Made by a program: the position numbers and the translations under genes
The notes under the pieces: model-generated
What the model saw: only the letters and a program-made list of their open reading frames with translations
Told to the model about the DNA's origin: nothing
The model's database searches: none
Part shown: piece after piece, positions 47,505 to 56,175 of the stretch
Layout: the number at the start of each line of letters is the position of its first letter
Numbering within the stretch: the first letter of the stretch is position 1
Source: Marinobacter nanhaiticus D15-8W
GTDB lineage: Bacteria; Pseudomonadota; Gammaproteobacteria; Pseudomonadales; Oleiphilaceae
Direction: 5' to 3'
Assembly: GCF_036511935.1 (NCBI RefSeq)
Contig: NZ_AP028878.1
Coordinates: 1,240,001-1,304,000, forward strand
Length of the DNA stretch: 64,000 nt

Positions 47505-48830
47505 ATGCCGTCTGTTTTCCAATCGGTCCTGACACCCCGGTCCATCCTCGCCTATCTGGCTCTGCTGCTGGCTGTATTCGCATTCTTGCCGGGTGCCGCC
47601 TATGTCGCAACGGTATTGGTAGCGGTTGTCGTTCTGTTGGGCTGGCGAGAGCTGCGTTATGTGCCGCGTGGTGTGTTCCTGGTGGCTTGTGCCGGCCTGC
47701 TGTACGCCCTGGTCAGGGATGTCTCGCTGATTCCTGAAGCCGCAGCCAATGTTGCGCGACTCACGGGATTGATCCTGTCGGTGATGCTGTTGTCGGCTGT
47801 GCTGGGGCGCTCGAAGGATCTGAGGCGAATCTCCGTCAGCCTGTTCGGTGGCCAGCCGCTGACCCGCTACCTGAGCCTGGCATTCGGGACGGCGCTGGTG
47901 TCCATTCCGCTCAATTTCGGTTCGGTTGCAGTGGTGGGGAGCCTGGTGGGGGAGCGTATCCGGGCGGACGGTGATTCGCCGGCCACACGCAATGCCACAC
48001 GGGCCGTGCTGCGCGGGTTCGGCACCTCGCCATCTTTTTCGCCATTATCGATTTCCGTAGTGCTCACCCTGACCCTGTTGCCTGGCCTCAAGAGCAGTCA
48101 CCTCATCGCCCTGGCGCTGCCTTTTGCGGTACTGATGGTCTTCCTGGGGCTAATCTGGCGGGAGCCCGAAAAAGGGGACGTTGCAGTCAGCGGCGATGAG
48201 TCGGCTGGCTGGGCAAGCTGGTTGCGCTTCGGCGGCCTTATCCTTGCTATCTGCGCCGGGGTGTTCGTACTCAGTCACGTGTTCCACTTGAGCTATGCCC
48301 ACGCCGTAACCCTGAGCTGCCTGGCGGTGGTGGTCGGTGCGCGCCTGCTGGCCTTGATGCGCCGGGAGTACCCGCCCATGGCCAGCATGGATAAGGTCAG
48401 CAATGAGCTGGCCATCGTCGGCGGGTCGGCCTTTATCGGGGCGATCATCAGTGGTGTGGTGCTGGGCCAGATCGACGGCAGCCTGACTCTGCCGGGCTGG
48501 GCATGGCCGCTGCTCGCCGCGTTGGTGCCCTGGACGTATTTCGCGGCGGGGCTGGCCGGGATCAATCCGATCGTCATCGGCACCCTTATCGGCGGTATCC
48601 TTGGCTCGATCTGGCCGACCAGCGCCATCCTGGGGCTCGGAATCGCCATGGTGACCGGCTGGGGCGTGACTGCATTCGGCACGCCCTTCGCTGCCAATGC
48701 GCTGATCATGGAGCGTCTCACTGGCTACCGTGCGAAGGATGCATCCCTGCTTTGGAGTCTGGCGTTGTCATGCACCGGTTTGGCCATGGCCAGCGTGCTG
48801 GCCGCCGGGCTGACGCTAGTGCTGATCTAG
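47505..48830 (+). CDS. Polytopic inner-membrane permease, unknown substrate
   Basis: From ATG 47505 (CAGGGACG upstream) the protein has 441 residues and about 11-12 hydrophobic helices. A central hydrophilic loop lies near residue 225. Repeated Gly/Ala/Ser-rich segments (NFGSVAVVGSLVGERIR, AGINPIVIGTLIGGILG) resemble the re-entrant parts of ion-transporter-superfamily carriers such as the GntP, DcuC or NhaC types. I cannot assign a family with certainty. Its last bases overlap the stop of the convergent GH114 fragment. Confidence 0.7.
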   Translation: MPSVFQSVLTPRSILAYLALLLAVFAFLPGAAYVATVLVAVVVLLGWRELRYVPRGVFLVACAGLLYALVRDVSLIPEAAANVARLTGLILSVMLLSAVLGRSKDLRRISVSLFGGQPLTRYLSLAFGTALVSIPLNFGSVAVVGSLVGERIRADGDSPATRNATRAVLRGFGTSPSFSPLSISVVLTLTLLPGLKSSHLIALALPFAVLMVFLGLIWREPEKGDVAVSGDESAGWASWLRFGGLILAICAGVFVLSHVFHLSYAHAVTLSCLAVVVGARLLALMRREYPPMASMDKVSNELAIVGGSAFIGAIISGVVLGQIDGSLTLPGWAWPLLAALVPWTYFAAGLAGINPIVIGTLIGGILGSIWPTSAILGLGIAMVTGWGVTAFGTPFAANALIMERLTGYRAKDASLLWSLALSCTGLAMASVLAAGLTLVLI

Positions 48831-49489
48831 TGCGCCTGCGGCGCTCCGCAATCCAACCGGAAGCTGTCGTCCAGTTCCAGAGGCAGGATCAGTGTATGCA
48901 TGCCGAACAGCCGGGAAGAAGCACAGAGTGCATCGCGGGCAACGGGGTCAGTGACGTACTTTGAACCGTATTCAGCGTTGAAGACCGGCTTGCCGGCATC
49001 GATGAACGGCTGTAGCAGGTGGCACTCGTTGTACTTATGGCACTGCTCGTTGATTGCCATGTCGAAGTAGCCGACCAGGTCCAGCACCTGGGACAGGTCG
49101 TTCTTGAGGGCGATGGCCAGGTCCAGGCTGTGGGCGGTTTCCGCCAGGAAACGGTTATAGTCAAGTTGGTCGGCATAGGTCAGGGGCAGGCCGGTGGGAT
49201 TGGTGTAGCCATCGATGTTATCCGGCTCCACGCCATCGCAGTCCTTGGCTTTGGCCAGCACCAGGCGGTCGGTCATGATGTCGCGCACGTTCTGCGTACG
49301 GATATCCAGCCAGTTCTCGCCCGGCCAGTCACCCATCGGGTCTCCCAGGTCCGCCGCCGTGAAGCGATCACCGTCCTCACGCCAATCCTCGTAGCTCCCT
49401 GCGGAGAAATAGCATACGACCCGGTGGCCGGATTGCTGCAGGGATTCGATCAGCTCCACGCTGGAATCGAACAGGTCGATCCCATACAC
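48827..49489 (-). pseudogene. GH114 catalytic part, separated from its N-terminus by an in-frame stop
   Basis: This frame encodes the body of a GH114 endo-alpha-1,4-polygalactosaminidase-like domain: VYGIDLFDSS, VVCYFSAGSYEDWR, GDWPGENWLDIR, DCDGVEPDNIDGY, ALKND and NAEYG. The domain actually begins further upstream (WQPQGGLTWQWQLQG, from 49561), in the same frame, directly after the TAG at 49562-49564 that ends the preceding frame. The piece lacks its own signal peptide and good start (GTG 49489). Unless the stop is suppressed or is a sequencing error, the glycosidase would not be secreted. The intact enzyme would cut galactosaminogalactan-type polysaccharide. Confidence 0.7.
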
Positions 49490-49561
49490 CTGCGCATCGT
49501 AGCCGGTATTGATGGTTCCCTGTAATTGCCACTGCCAGGTAAGGCCGCCCTGGGGTTGCCA

Positions 49562-50050
49562 CTAGTCGCCGGTGGTCGGAGGCGCCGTAGGCTCCAGGGC
49601 GGAACTCTGGATGCGGACCTCCGTGAGGCTGTTCTGCAGGTTGTCGCTGTTGCCCCAACCGATGTAGCGCACATAGCGGGCCTCGATATCCGGCGTATCG
49701 ACCCGCTCGAAATCCAGGGTCTGGCCGCTGCTGGCGGTATCCTCGATCAACGGTGTCCAGTTTTCGCCGTCTGCCGAGGCTTGCAGGTCGAAGTAGTATT
49801 CACGCGCGTTTCCGCGCTGGAAGGCCAAGTCCACTGCCTTGACCAGCCGCACGTTGCCCAGGTCGAAACGGATCCACTCGCCGTCGCCTTTGCTGGTCCA
49901 GCGTGACCAGTTCGCCAGGCTGCCATCCAGGGTATTGGAGGGCACGTAGCCGTTGTCGCTGCTGGCAGTGGCGATAGTCATGCCTGAGGCTGAAACGCTA
50001 AACGTCAACAGGGCACTGGCGATGGAAACGGCAAGGGACTGACGGCGCAT
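49562..50050 (-). CDS. Signal peptide plus F5/8-type C carbohydrate-binding domain (N-terminal part of the split GH114 protein)
   Basis: The 162-residue frame begins with a Sec signal peptide (to about residue 22) followed by a discoidin-like F5/8 type C domain: NTLDGSLANWSRWTSKGDGEWIRFDLG, ARYVRYIGWGN and LTEVRIQSS. A Pro/Thr linker (EPTAPPTTGD) then runs into TAG at 49562. The same frame continues on the other side of the stop into GH114. A single C-to-T change of CAG would create this TAG. As it stands the product is a secreted carbohydrate-binding module alone. Confidence 0.75.
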   Translation of the reverse strand: MRRQSLAVSIASALLTFSVSASGMTIATASSDNGYVPSNTLDGSLANWSRWTSKGDGEWIRFDLGNVRLVKAVDLAFQRGNAREYYFDLQASADGENWTPLIEDTASSGQTLDFERVDTPDIEARYVRYIGWGNSDNLQNSLTEVRIQSSALEPTAPPTTGD

Positions 50051-50258
50051 GGTGAATCCTGGTTAGGGGCGTCTAAATAGCGGTGTCCGATCTTAGCGGG
50101 TTTTGACAGAATTTCACTATTGTAGCTTTGCGCCGATTTGTAACGCTGTTCGGGGGGGCAATAATGTGGAGGAAGGGGCGCTGCGTTCGCAGCAAGCCCC
50201 GACCTGGGCCCAGGCCGGAAATCGACCTCTTGGCCGACTTGGGCCCGAAAGCGATGGC

Positions 50259-50669
50259 CTAGTTCTCGAGAATCTCGCCTTCCCGGTTGTATAGCGGGTA
50301 GGAGCCGTCTTCCTGATGAGTCTCCGGACCGACCAGGGCGGGGTAGAACACGCAGGTCATACGCAGGCCGTCCTTGCCGGCGCGCAGGATGTGCTTGTCA
50401 TGCTCGTTCAGGGCGTACATCACACCCGGTTTGAGTTCGTGGGTCTTACCGCTACCCAGGTCTTCGATCTCGCCGCTGCCTTCGGTGATGAGCACGGTCT
50501 CGAAGTGGTGCTTGTACCACATGTGCAGCTCGTTGTTGGCGGAGATTTCCGTATCATGCACGGAGTAATGCATATCGTCGTGGGCGAGGATCAGCCGGCG
50601 ACTTACGAATCCTTCGTCCTTTACTTCGTCATCTGTGCCTTTCAGGCCTTCGATGCTCTTAACAAGCAT
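50259..50669 (-). CDS. ectC: Ectoine synthase-like cupin (EctC), without ectAB
   Basis: The 136-residue single-domain cupin follows EctC closely: SRRLILAHDDM, HDTEISANNELHMWYKHHFE, GSGEIEDLGSGKTHELKPGVMYALNEHDKH and CVFYPALVGPE. The iron-ligand set of EctC (Glu in the HHFETV strand, Tyr in MYALN, His in EHDKH) is present. EctC cyclises N-gamma-acetyl-diaminobutyrate to ectoine. No ectA or ectB is adjacent; the nearest co-directional gene is an amidase 104 bp upstream. It may be a second copy, or it may act on imported or breakdown-derived precursor. Confidence 0.85.
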   Translation of the reverse strand: MLVKSIEGLKGTDDEVKDEGFVSRRLILAHDDMHYSVHDTEISANNELHMWYKHHFETVLITEGSGEIEDLGSGKTHELKPGVMYALNEHDKHILRAGKDGLRMTCVFYPALVGPETHQEDGSYPLYNREGEILEN

Positions 50670-50773
50670 GGCGTCTCCTTATTCGTTGCCAATAGCTTTT
50701 CGGTATTGGTTTTTGAACAGCAGGACTTCTGACATCCGCTGGTTTCTGTTAAACGGAACCTGGCCATTAACCG

Positions 50774-52204
50774 TCATACGTCGTGCTTGAGGTTCTCGTT
50801 GAGTGATTCCGGGAAGTGCGGCGGATGCTCATCCATATAGCTGTAGCTGGCCCGCAACACCTTGAGATCATCGTACTTGCCGGCGGCAACCTGGAATCCG
50901 ATCGGGAGCCCCTCCTTAGTAAAGCCACAGGGCACGGAAGCGGCCGGTTGTTCGCTGAGGTTGAACGGGTAGGTGTAGGGCGTCCATTCCATCCAGTCGC
51001 GCATGCCGCTTTCCGGTGGCACGCTGTCGCTAGCCTCGAAGGGTGGAATAGGCACGCTGGGGCTGAGCAACAGGTCGTAGTCCTGGAACAGGTGCTCGAG
51101 CTTCTCAGTCAGCAGCGCCCGGTTTACCTGTGCCCGGAACAGGTCCAGTCCGCGATACGGTTTGGCGCGTTCGGCGCACGCGCGCAGGCCCGGGTCCATC
51201 TGTTCGAGTTGCTTGTCGCTCATCTGCGAACACAATTCTTCGGACGCGATGAACCAGAGGGCGCGGAACACCTCGATCTGGTCCTCGAACGGCGGATCGA
51301 TGCGCTCCACCGTGGCGCCCAGTTTTTCGAATTCCTTGGCCACCACGTTCAGGCGTTTCTCGATTTCCGGGTTGATGCTTACCGAGTTGCATTGGGTGGT
51401 GAAGGCGATGCGGAAGCCTTTGAGGCCGTCCTTGAGCGCGTACCCCCAATCTTCCGGTTGGGCGCGGATCGCGTAGGCATCCCGGTAGTGGTAGCGCCCG
51501 ATGACCTTGAGCATCGCAACGGCGTCTTCGACGGTTCGTGTCAGCGGGCCGATCTGGGACAGTGATGCCATCTTGCTGGGTGGCCATTGCGGTACCACGC
51601 CAAACGTTGGCTTGAAGCCAAATACACCGGTGAAAGCGGCAGGAATACGGATCGATCCGCCGGAATCGCCGCCCTGGTGCAGGGCACCCATGTTCAGAGC
51701 CGCGGCGACTGCCGCGCCGCCAGAGGAACCGCCAGCGGTGAGCCGCGTATCCCACGGATTCAGGGTGGTGCCATAGCGGGGGTTGTCGGTGACCGCCTTC
51801 CAGCCGAACTCTGGCGTGTTGGTCTGGCCCAAGAGCACGGCACCGGCTTCGCGCAGGAACTCTGCCGGCGGCGCATCGCTATCGCAAAGGCCTTCGCCGG
51901 ACGTGCTTGAACCTTCGCTGGAGGGCATCCCCTTCACGTCGGTCAGGTCTTTCAGGGAAACGGGGACGCCATCCAGCGGGCTCCTCTGGTTTCCTTGTCC
52001 CCAGCGGCTGGCGCTTGCCCGCGCTGCTTTCAGGGCACCTTCCTCGTCGACATAAGTGTAGGCATTGACGCCGGGGTTGAAACGCTCGATGCGGGCGAGG
52101 GCAGCGCGGGTGGCATCCACCGGCGAGGCCTCTCCCGACCGATAGAGTTCAGCCAGCTCGGTTGCGGTACAAAGACCAAGGTCGGTCTGCGCTTTTCGAC
52201 TCAT
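50774..52204 (-). CDS. Amidase-signature family hydrolase
   Basis: The 476-residue protein has the Ser-Ser-Lys triad region of amidase-signature enzymes: Lys in PVSLKDLTDVKG, the GGSSGGAAVAAA stretch and the nucleophile Ser in GGDSGGSIRIPAAFTG. The C-terminal half follows the family. The substrate amide is unknown. It lies upstream of the lone ectC on the same strand, which raises the possibility of acting on N-acetylated ectoine intermediates. That is speculation from position. Confidence 0.85.
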   Translation of the reverse strand: MSRKAQTDLGLCTATELAELYRSGEASPVDATRAALARIERFNPGVNAYTYVDEEGALKAARASASRWGQGNQRSPLDGVPVSLKDLTDVKGMPSSEGSSTSGEGLCDSDAPPAEFLREAGAVLLGQTNTPEFGWKAVTDNPRYGTTLNPWDTRLTAGGSSGGAAVAAALNMGALHQGGDSGGSIRIPAAFTGVFGFKPTFGVVPQWPPSKMASLSQIGPLTRTVEDAVAMLKVIGRYHYRDAYAIRAQPEDWGYALKDGLKGFRIAFTTQCNSVSINPEIEKRLNVVAKEFEKLGATVERIDPPFEDQIEVFRALWFIASEELCSQMSDKQLEQMDPGLRACAERAKPYRGLDLFRAQVNRALLTEKLEHLFQDYDLLLSPSVPIPPFEASDSVPPESGMRDWMEWTPYTYPFNLSEQPAASVPCGFTKEGLPIGFQVAAGKYDDLKVLRASYSYMDEHPPHFPESLNENLKHDV

Positions 52205-52351
52205 TGCCTCCTCCGTGGCTAGGGGTGGGTTTGCTCATACACTTCCCATAAGCGGATCAAATAAAGCTAGCAACCGAACGAAGCGACGTAATTAACCTGA
52301 ATCGTTCTTCTGATTAATATTTGTACATGTTTTGCGGGCATCCCATGTCCA

Positions 52352-52367
52352 CCTTGTAATCACAAGG
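52352..52367. promoter_or_regulatory. Perfect inverted repeat upstream of the encapsulin operon
   Basis: CCTTGT-AATC-ACAAGG is a perfect 6-bp inverted repeat with a 4-bp spacer, 130 bp before the ferritin start. A TATAAG sequence follows within 30 bp and could be a -10 element. It is a candidate operator for a dimeric regulator. Confidence 0.35.
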
Positions 52368-52496
52368 CTGTGTCATAAGGTAGGTATAAGGGACTAAGCT
52401 CATCTCTTACTTATTGAATCGAACCCACAATTTTTTCGGACCCATAATCCACTTGCGGAGCCCCTCATTGAGGGAGCCTTACATACGGAGAGTGAC

Positions 52497-52880
52497 ATGG
52501 CGGGTGCAAGCGAGAGCTACCACGAACCGATAGAAATGTTGTCGGAGAAGACGAAGGAAATGCATCGCGCCCTGGTTTCGGTACAGGAGGAACTGGAGGC
52601 GGTGGACTGGTATCAGCAGCGCGCGGATGCCAGTCACGATGAGGAACTGAAGGGACTGTTGCTCCATAACATGCGCGAGGAGATCGAGCACGCCTGCATG
52701 GTATTGGAGTGGCTACGCCGCAACCATCCCGATTTTGCCGAGCAGATGCGCATCTATCTGTTTACGGACAAGCCCATCCTGGACGCGGAAGAGGAAGATG
52801 GCGACGTTAGCGAAGCCGAAGCCAAGGTGGCCAGTCAGCCTCTGAATAAATTCACCATTGGTTCGTTGAAGGGGAAGTAA
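52497..52880 (+). CDS. Encapsulated ferritin-like cargo protein (EncFtn)
   Basis: The 127-residue protein has two long helices with EELEAVDWYQQRADASHDEELK and REEIEHACMVLEWLRRN, which supply the Glu/His ligands of the EncFtn diiron ferroxidase. A Glu/Asp-rich linker leads to the C-terminal targeting peptide LNKFTIGSLKGK. This matches the (L)(T)xGSL signal that docks cargo inside encapsulin shells. EncFtn oxidises Fe(II) for mineral storage in the shell. It is the first gene of the operon, 5 bp before the shell gene. Confidence 0.93.
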   Translation: MAGASESYHEPIEMLSEKTKEMHRALVSVQEELEAVDWYQQRADASHDEELKGLLLHNMREEIEHACMVLEWLRRNHPDFAEQMRIYLFTDKPILDAEEEDGDVSEAEAKVASQPLNKFTIGSLKGK

Positions 52881-52885
52881 GCATC

Positions 52886-53692
52886 ATGAACTATCTCAAT
52901 CGCGAAAATGCCTCCTTCTCCCGGGAAGTCTGGGATCAAATCGACGAAGCCGCGGTGGGCGCGGCGCGTGAAGTCCTGACAGGGCGGCGGTTCCTGGAGG
53001 TGGATGGCCCATACGGTGTCGGACTTACGGCGATCGAAGTCGGGGAGGAAGGTTATTGTCGCCAACCAGCGCCCGACGAGGCCGGAGCCGTGCTTAGCCG
53101 TGCCAGTGCCATCCCCATGCTGCGCAAGAGCTTCGGGCTCAGTGTGCGGCGGGTACAGGGCTACGAGTCCATGGGGCAGCCGCTGGACCTGCGCTCGGTC
53201 GAAGACGCCGCGGAAGCCGTGGCCCGTCGCGAAGAGGAGTTCATCTACTACGGTCAGCCGGACTTCGGGCTGGAAGGTTTGCTTACCGCCAAGGGCCGCA
53301 ATGAGGTCAAGTGTGAGGACTGGGCCAAGATCGAGCAGGCATTGAACGACGTGTTGTCCGCGGTCAACTACCTGGACGATAACGGCTTCCACGGCCCCTA
53401 TGCACTGGCGTTGTCGCCGGTCTGGTACAACCTGTTGTTCCGTCGCTATGAAGGTACCGACATGCTGCAGTTGGAGCACCTCAAGCGGCTGTGCGAGCTG
53501 GGTGTGTTCAAGGCCGAGATCGAAGGTGCGGTGCTGGTGGATGCCCGGGTCGGCCGGATTATCATCGGCCAGGACCTGATGTCCGGGTATTCGTCCAATG
53601 ATGGTATCCACCACCAGATGTTTGCCAGCGAAAGCCTCGTGTTGCGCGTGGAAGAGCCGGGCGCCATCTGCACCCTGGTCAAGAAGACGTAA
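52886..53692 (+). CDS. Family 1 encapsulin shell protein
   Basis: The 268-residue protein is a complete linocin-M18/CFP29-type encapsulin with the HK97 capsid fold. Features are an N-terminal helix MNYLNRENASFSREVWDQID, GRRFLEVDGPYGVGL, the E-loop, RREEEFIYYG and a C-terminal FASESLVLRVEEPGAICTL. Family members of this length form about 24-nm, 60-subunit shells. It is preceded by its EncFtn cargo (5 bp) and followed by a flavin reductase gene (3 bp), so all three should be co-expressed. Confidence 0.95.
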   Translation: MNYLNRENASFSREVWDQIDEAAVGAAREVLTGRRFLEVDGPYGVGLTAIEVGEEGYCRQPAPDEAGAVLSRASAIPMLRKSFGLSVRRVQGYESMGQPLDLRSVEDAAEAVARREEEFIYYGQPDFGLEGLLTAKGRNEVKCEDWAKIEQALNDVLSAVNYLDDNGFHGPYALALSPVWYNLLFRRYEGTDMLQLEHLKRLCELGVFKAEIEGAVLVDARVGRIIIGQDLMSGYSSNDGIHHQMFASESLVLRVEEPGAICTLVKKT

Positions 53693-53695
53693 GTC

Positions 53696-54679
53696 ATGGC
53701 CAACGAGTCCGATATCCGGCGTGCCAGGAAGGGCGCAGAGGATAACCTGGCCGTCCTGGAAACGCTCAGTGGCGCCACAGAGTCGAGCGTCGACAGCGAC
53801 CTGAAACTCCTGCTGGCTGGTATCAGTCGACGGCGCTCAGATCAGACGTTGCGGCTGCTCGATTGGGTGAACCGGCATGAGGTGGCGGGGCCAGTGTTGG
53901 ATGCTCCCGCCAACTCGGACCGGGTATCGCGGTCCGAGTCCCCGCAAGTGGCGGGTGACGCTGTAGCCCGGCCGGCGACGGCGGCTGAAGGCGTACCGGT
54001 ACTGGCGCGCCGCGACGTGACGCCGGAGCTCATTCAGTTCACCGTGCCCCGGCCGCAGGATTTCAATTTCATCGCCGGTCAATCGGTCAAGGTCGGGATA
54101 GGGGGTATCCGGCGTTCGTTTTCACTGGTATCGGCACCCCACGAGCCGGTCCTTGAGTTCTTCGTGGAGTTGGTGCCGGGCGGCCAGATGTCCGAGCAGT
54201 TGCGCCGTATGCGTGTCGGCGAGCGGGTCGCCTTGGGGCCTCCCAAGGGCGGTCTGCGCTTAGACCCGGGGTTTCCCAACCACCTGATGGTGTCGACGGT
54301 TACCGGCATCAATCCGTTTATCAGTATCCTGCGGGATTATCTTCACCAGGGCCGAACCGGTCACCGTTTCCACCTGTTGCAGGGCGCCAGCTACCAGAAC
54401 GAATTCGGCTATCGCGAGGAGCTGGAGCGCTTGGCTGCGGCCCATCCGGAGGTCATCACTTACGTACCGACAGTGAGCCGTCCGGATGAACCTGCGAACC
54501 AGGGGTGGTCGGGGGAAACCGGGCGTGTCGACACCCAGGTGGTCGAATACCTGCGACGGGCGGGACTTGATAGCGGGTCGACCCTGGCTTATGCCTGTGG
54601 TCATTCCGGTATGCTCGATGCGGTGGGACGGCAACTGGTGCCGCTGGGCTTCCAGCTCAGCACGGAAAACTACGACTAG
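53696..54679 (+). CDS. Encapsulin-operon ferredoxin-NADP reductase-like flavoprotein with N-terminal extension
   Basis: The 327-residue protein has an N-terminal helical region (about 1-65), an Ala/Ser-rich linker (about 66-98) and a ferredoxin reductase module. FAD binding is indicated by GGIRRSFSLVSAP and NADP binding by STVTGINPFISILRD and YACGHSGML; the end LSTENYD is FNR-like. It begins 3 bp after the shell gene. An electron supply for reductive release of stored iron, or for the ferritin, is the likely role. No C-terminal cargo peptide is seen, so it probably stays outside unless the N-terminal part directs it. Confidence 0.85.
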   Translation: MANESDIRRARKGAEDNLAVLETLSGATESSVDSDLKLLLAGISRRRSDQTLRLLDWVNRHEVAGPVLDAPANSDRVSRSESPQVAGDAVARPATAAEGVPVLARRDVTPELIQFTVPRPQDFNFIAGQSVKVGIGGIRRSFSLVSAPHEPVLEFFVELVPGGQMSEQLRRMRVGERVALGPPKGGLRLDPGFPNHLMVSTVTGINPFISILRDYLHQGRTGHRFHLLQGASYQNEFGYREELERLAAAHPEVITYVPTVSRPDEPANQGWSGETGRVDTQVVEYLRRAGLDSGSTLAYACGHSGMLDAVGRQLVPLGFQLSTENYD

Positions 54680-54795
54680 CGAGCGCATCATCCACTGGAT
54701 CAATTTTGTTGCTTGTCATGACGGGCCCCTGACAGCGTGAGCGGGTACAATGCCGGGTTTGCATCGCTTACCCATTGCTCCAGAGGTTCGTTGTA

Positions 54796-55677
54796 GTGCT
54801 GTCGGCATACCTGAACGCCCTGTTTCCCGTTGTATTCTGCGCGGCGCTAGGTCTGGTCCTGGCGCGGACCACCACGCTGCTCGATTCGCCCGCCCTGTCG
54901 AAACTGGTCACCATGATCGGGCTGCCGGCATTGATCCTCAACGCGATGCTCGGTATGGAAACGCCCATCTGGTCGGTGTCCGATACGCTCATGGCTATCC
55001 TGGCGGTACTGGCCCTGTCGGCGGTTGTCGGTGCGGTCGGGCTGAAGCTGGCGGGGCTGGAGGTGCGCGGCTACCTGTCCATGCTGGTGAACCCCAACAC
55101 CGGCAACCTGGGTATTCCCCTGGTGTTCTCGCTGCTCGGGGACCAGGCGCTTGTCCATGCTGTAGTGATTTCCACCACGGTTCAGATCAGTCATTTCACG
55201 CTGGGCGTCTGGCTGCTGTCTGGACGTTTCTCCCTCAAAGCCATTCTGTCCAATGCATCGATCGTTGCCCTGTTAGTGGGGATCGTTTGGGTGGCTACCG
55301 GCTTGCAGGCACCGCAGGCTGTCGTCCGCACGCTGGATATGTTGGCGGGAATGACCATCCCGGTGATGTTGCTGCTGCTAGGGCGCTCCCTGTCGACCAT
55401 CAACCCACGCGACCTGGGTCACCTGGGGCGTATTGCGGGCTTGTCGGTGGGGCGCGTTGCACTGGGTATGGGGGCTGCGCTGGCGGTTATCAGCGTGTTG
55501 CCGCTCGACCCGATTGTCAGCCAGACGCTGCTGATCCAGGCCAGCATGCCCGTTGCGGTGATTAGCTATATCCTGGCCAGTCACTATAACGGACCTAAGG
55601 ACGATATCGCGGCCGTGATCCTTATCAGCATGCCGATTTCCCTGCTGGCGGTATTTGGCGTTTTGCAATTCTTCTAG
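54796..55677 (+). CDS. AEC-family (auxin efflux carrier-like) permease
   Basis: The start is uncertain: GTG 54796, with AGAGG nine bases upstream, gives the usual AEC beginning LSAYLNALFPVVF; TTG 54775 is an alternative. About 293 residues form ten membrane helices in two halves. Typical features are the NPNTGNLGIPLVFSLLG region and the MPVAVISYILAS segment in the second half. Members export or take up organic anions such as malate, malonate or auxins. The substrate is unknown. It follows the encapsulin operon after 116 bp and may be separate. Confidence 0.82.
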   Translation: MLSAYLNALFPVVFCAALGLVLARTTTLLDSPALSKLVTMIGLPALILNAMLGMETPIWSVSDTLMAILAVLALSAVVGAVGLKLAGLEVRGYLSMLVNPNTGNLGIPLVFSLLGDQALVHAVVISTTVQISHFTLGVWLLSGRFSLKAILSNASIVALLVGIVWVATGLQAPQAVVRTLDMLAGMTIPVMLLLLGRSLSTINPRDLGHLGRIAGLSVGRVALGMGAALAVISVLPLDPIVSQTLLIQASMPVAVISYILASHYNGPKDDIAAVILISMPISLLAVFGVLQFF

Positions 55678-56175
55678 ATGAGCGGCCCGAAGCAATGGTT
55701 CTGTACGCCCCGCAATGGGGCCGGGCCGCCAGGACCCGCAGGGATGTGGTTGAACGTTAACGGTCCGGGCATCCCCTTCCCGAGCGTATCCTGCTGCTTA
55801 TCTTTCTCGCTTCCGTTCCGCATCCAGTTGGCATAACCCATACGCCTATCCCGACGCTTTCCCAAGTTTTGCAGCCCCGTCGCCCACGACCAATTGCGGT
55901 AACCGGATTCAGTTTCTATACTGATCAAATCTAATTGATAATTATTTTTATTTAGTGCGAATTTTTTATAACCGGAAGTTACAGGGTTTTTTTGCCCCAG
56001 TACGTTCAAACCCGTGGGCTTCCAGCTGATGTTCGATGACGTTTCCTGTTTGTTGCCGATCCGCATGGCGGGTGGCACATACGGTGGTTGGGGCCTATGG
56101 CCCTGACCGCTGCTGGCTTTGGTGGTAGTGACTGAAAAGAGGAACCAACCGTTAATCCAGAGAGGAGTCTGAGAA
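55678..56175. other. Intergenic region, AT-rich in the middle; no gene supported
   Basis: This ~500-bp stretch precedes sodN. A branched hairpin follows the AEC stop. Positions 55922-55985 are clearly AT-rich, including TTGATAATTATTTTTA (55935-55950), which has the NATAAT character of Fur sites. A minus-strand frame across the region (55674-56255) is not convincing as a gene. Confidence 0.4.
55682..55729 (+). terminator. Branched hairpin after the AEC permease
   Basis: An outer stem GCGGCCCG/CGGGCCGC encloses an inner GCCCC/GGGGC stem, beginning 5 bp after the stop. There is no T-run, so it may be a Rho-associated or partial terminator. Confidence 0.4.
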
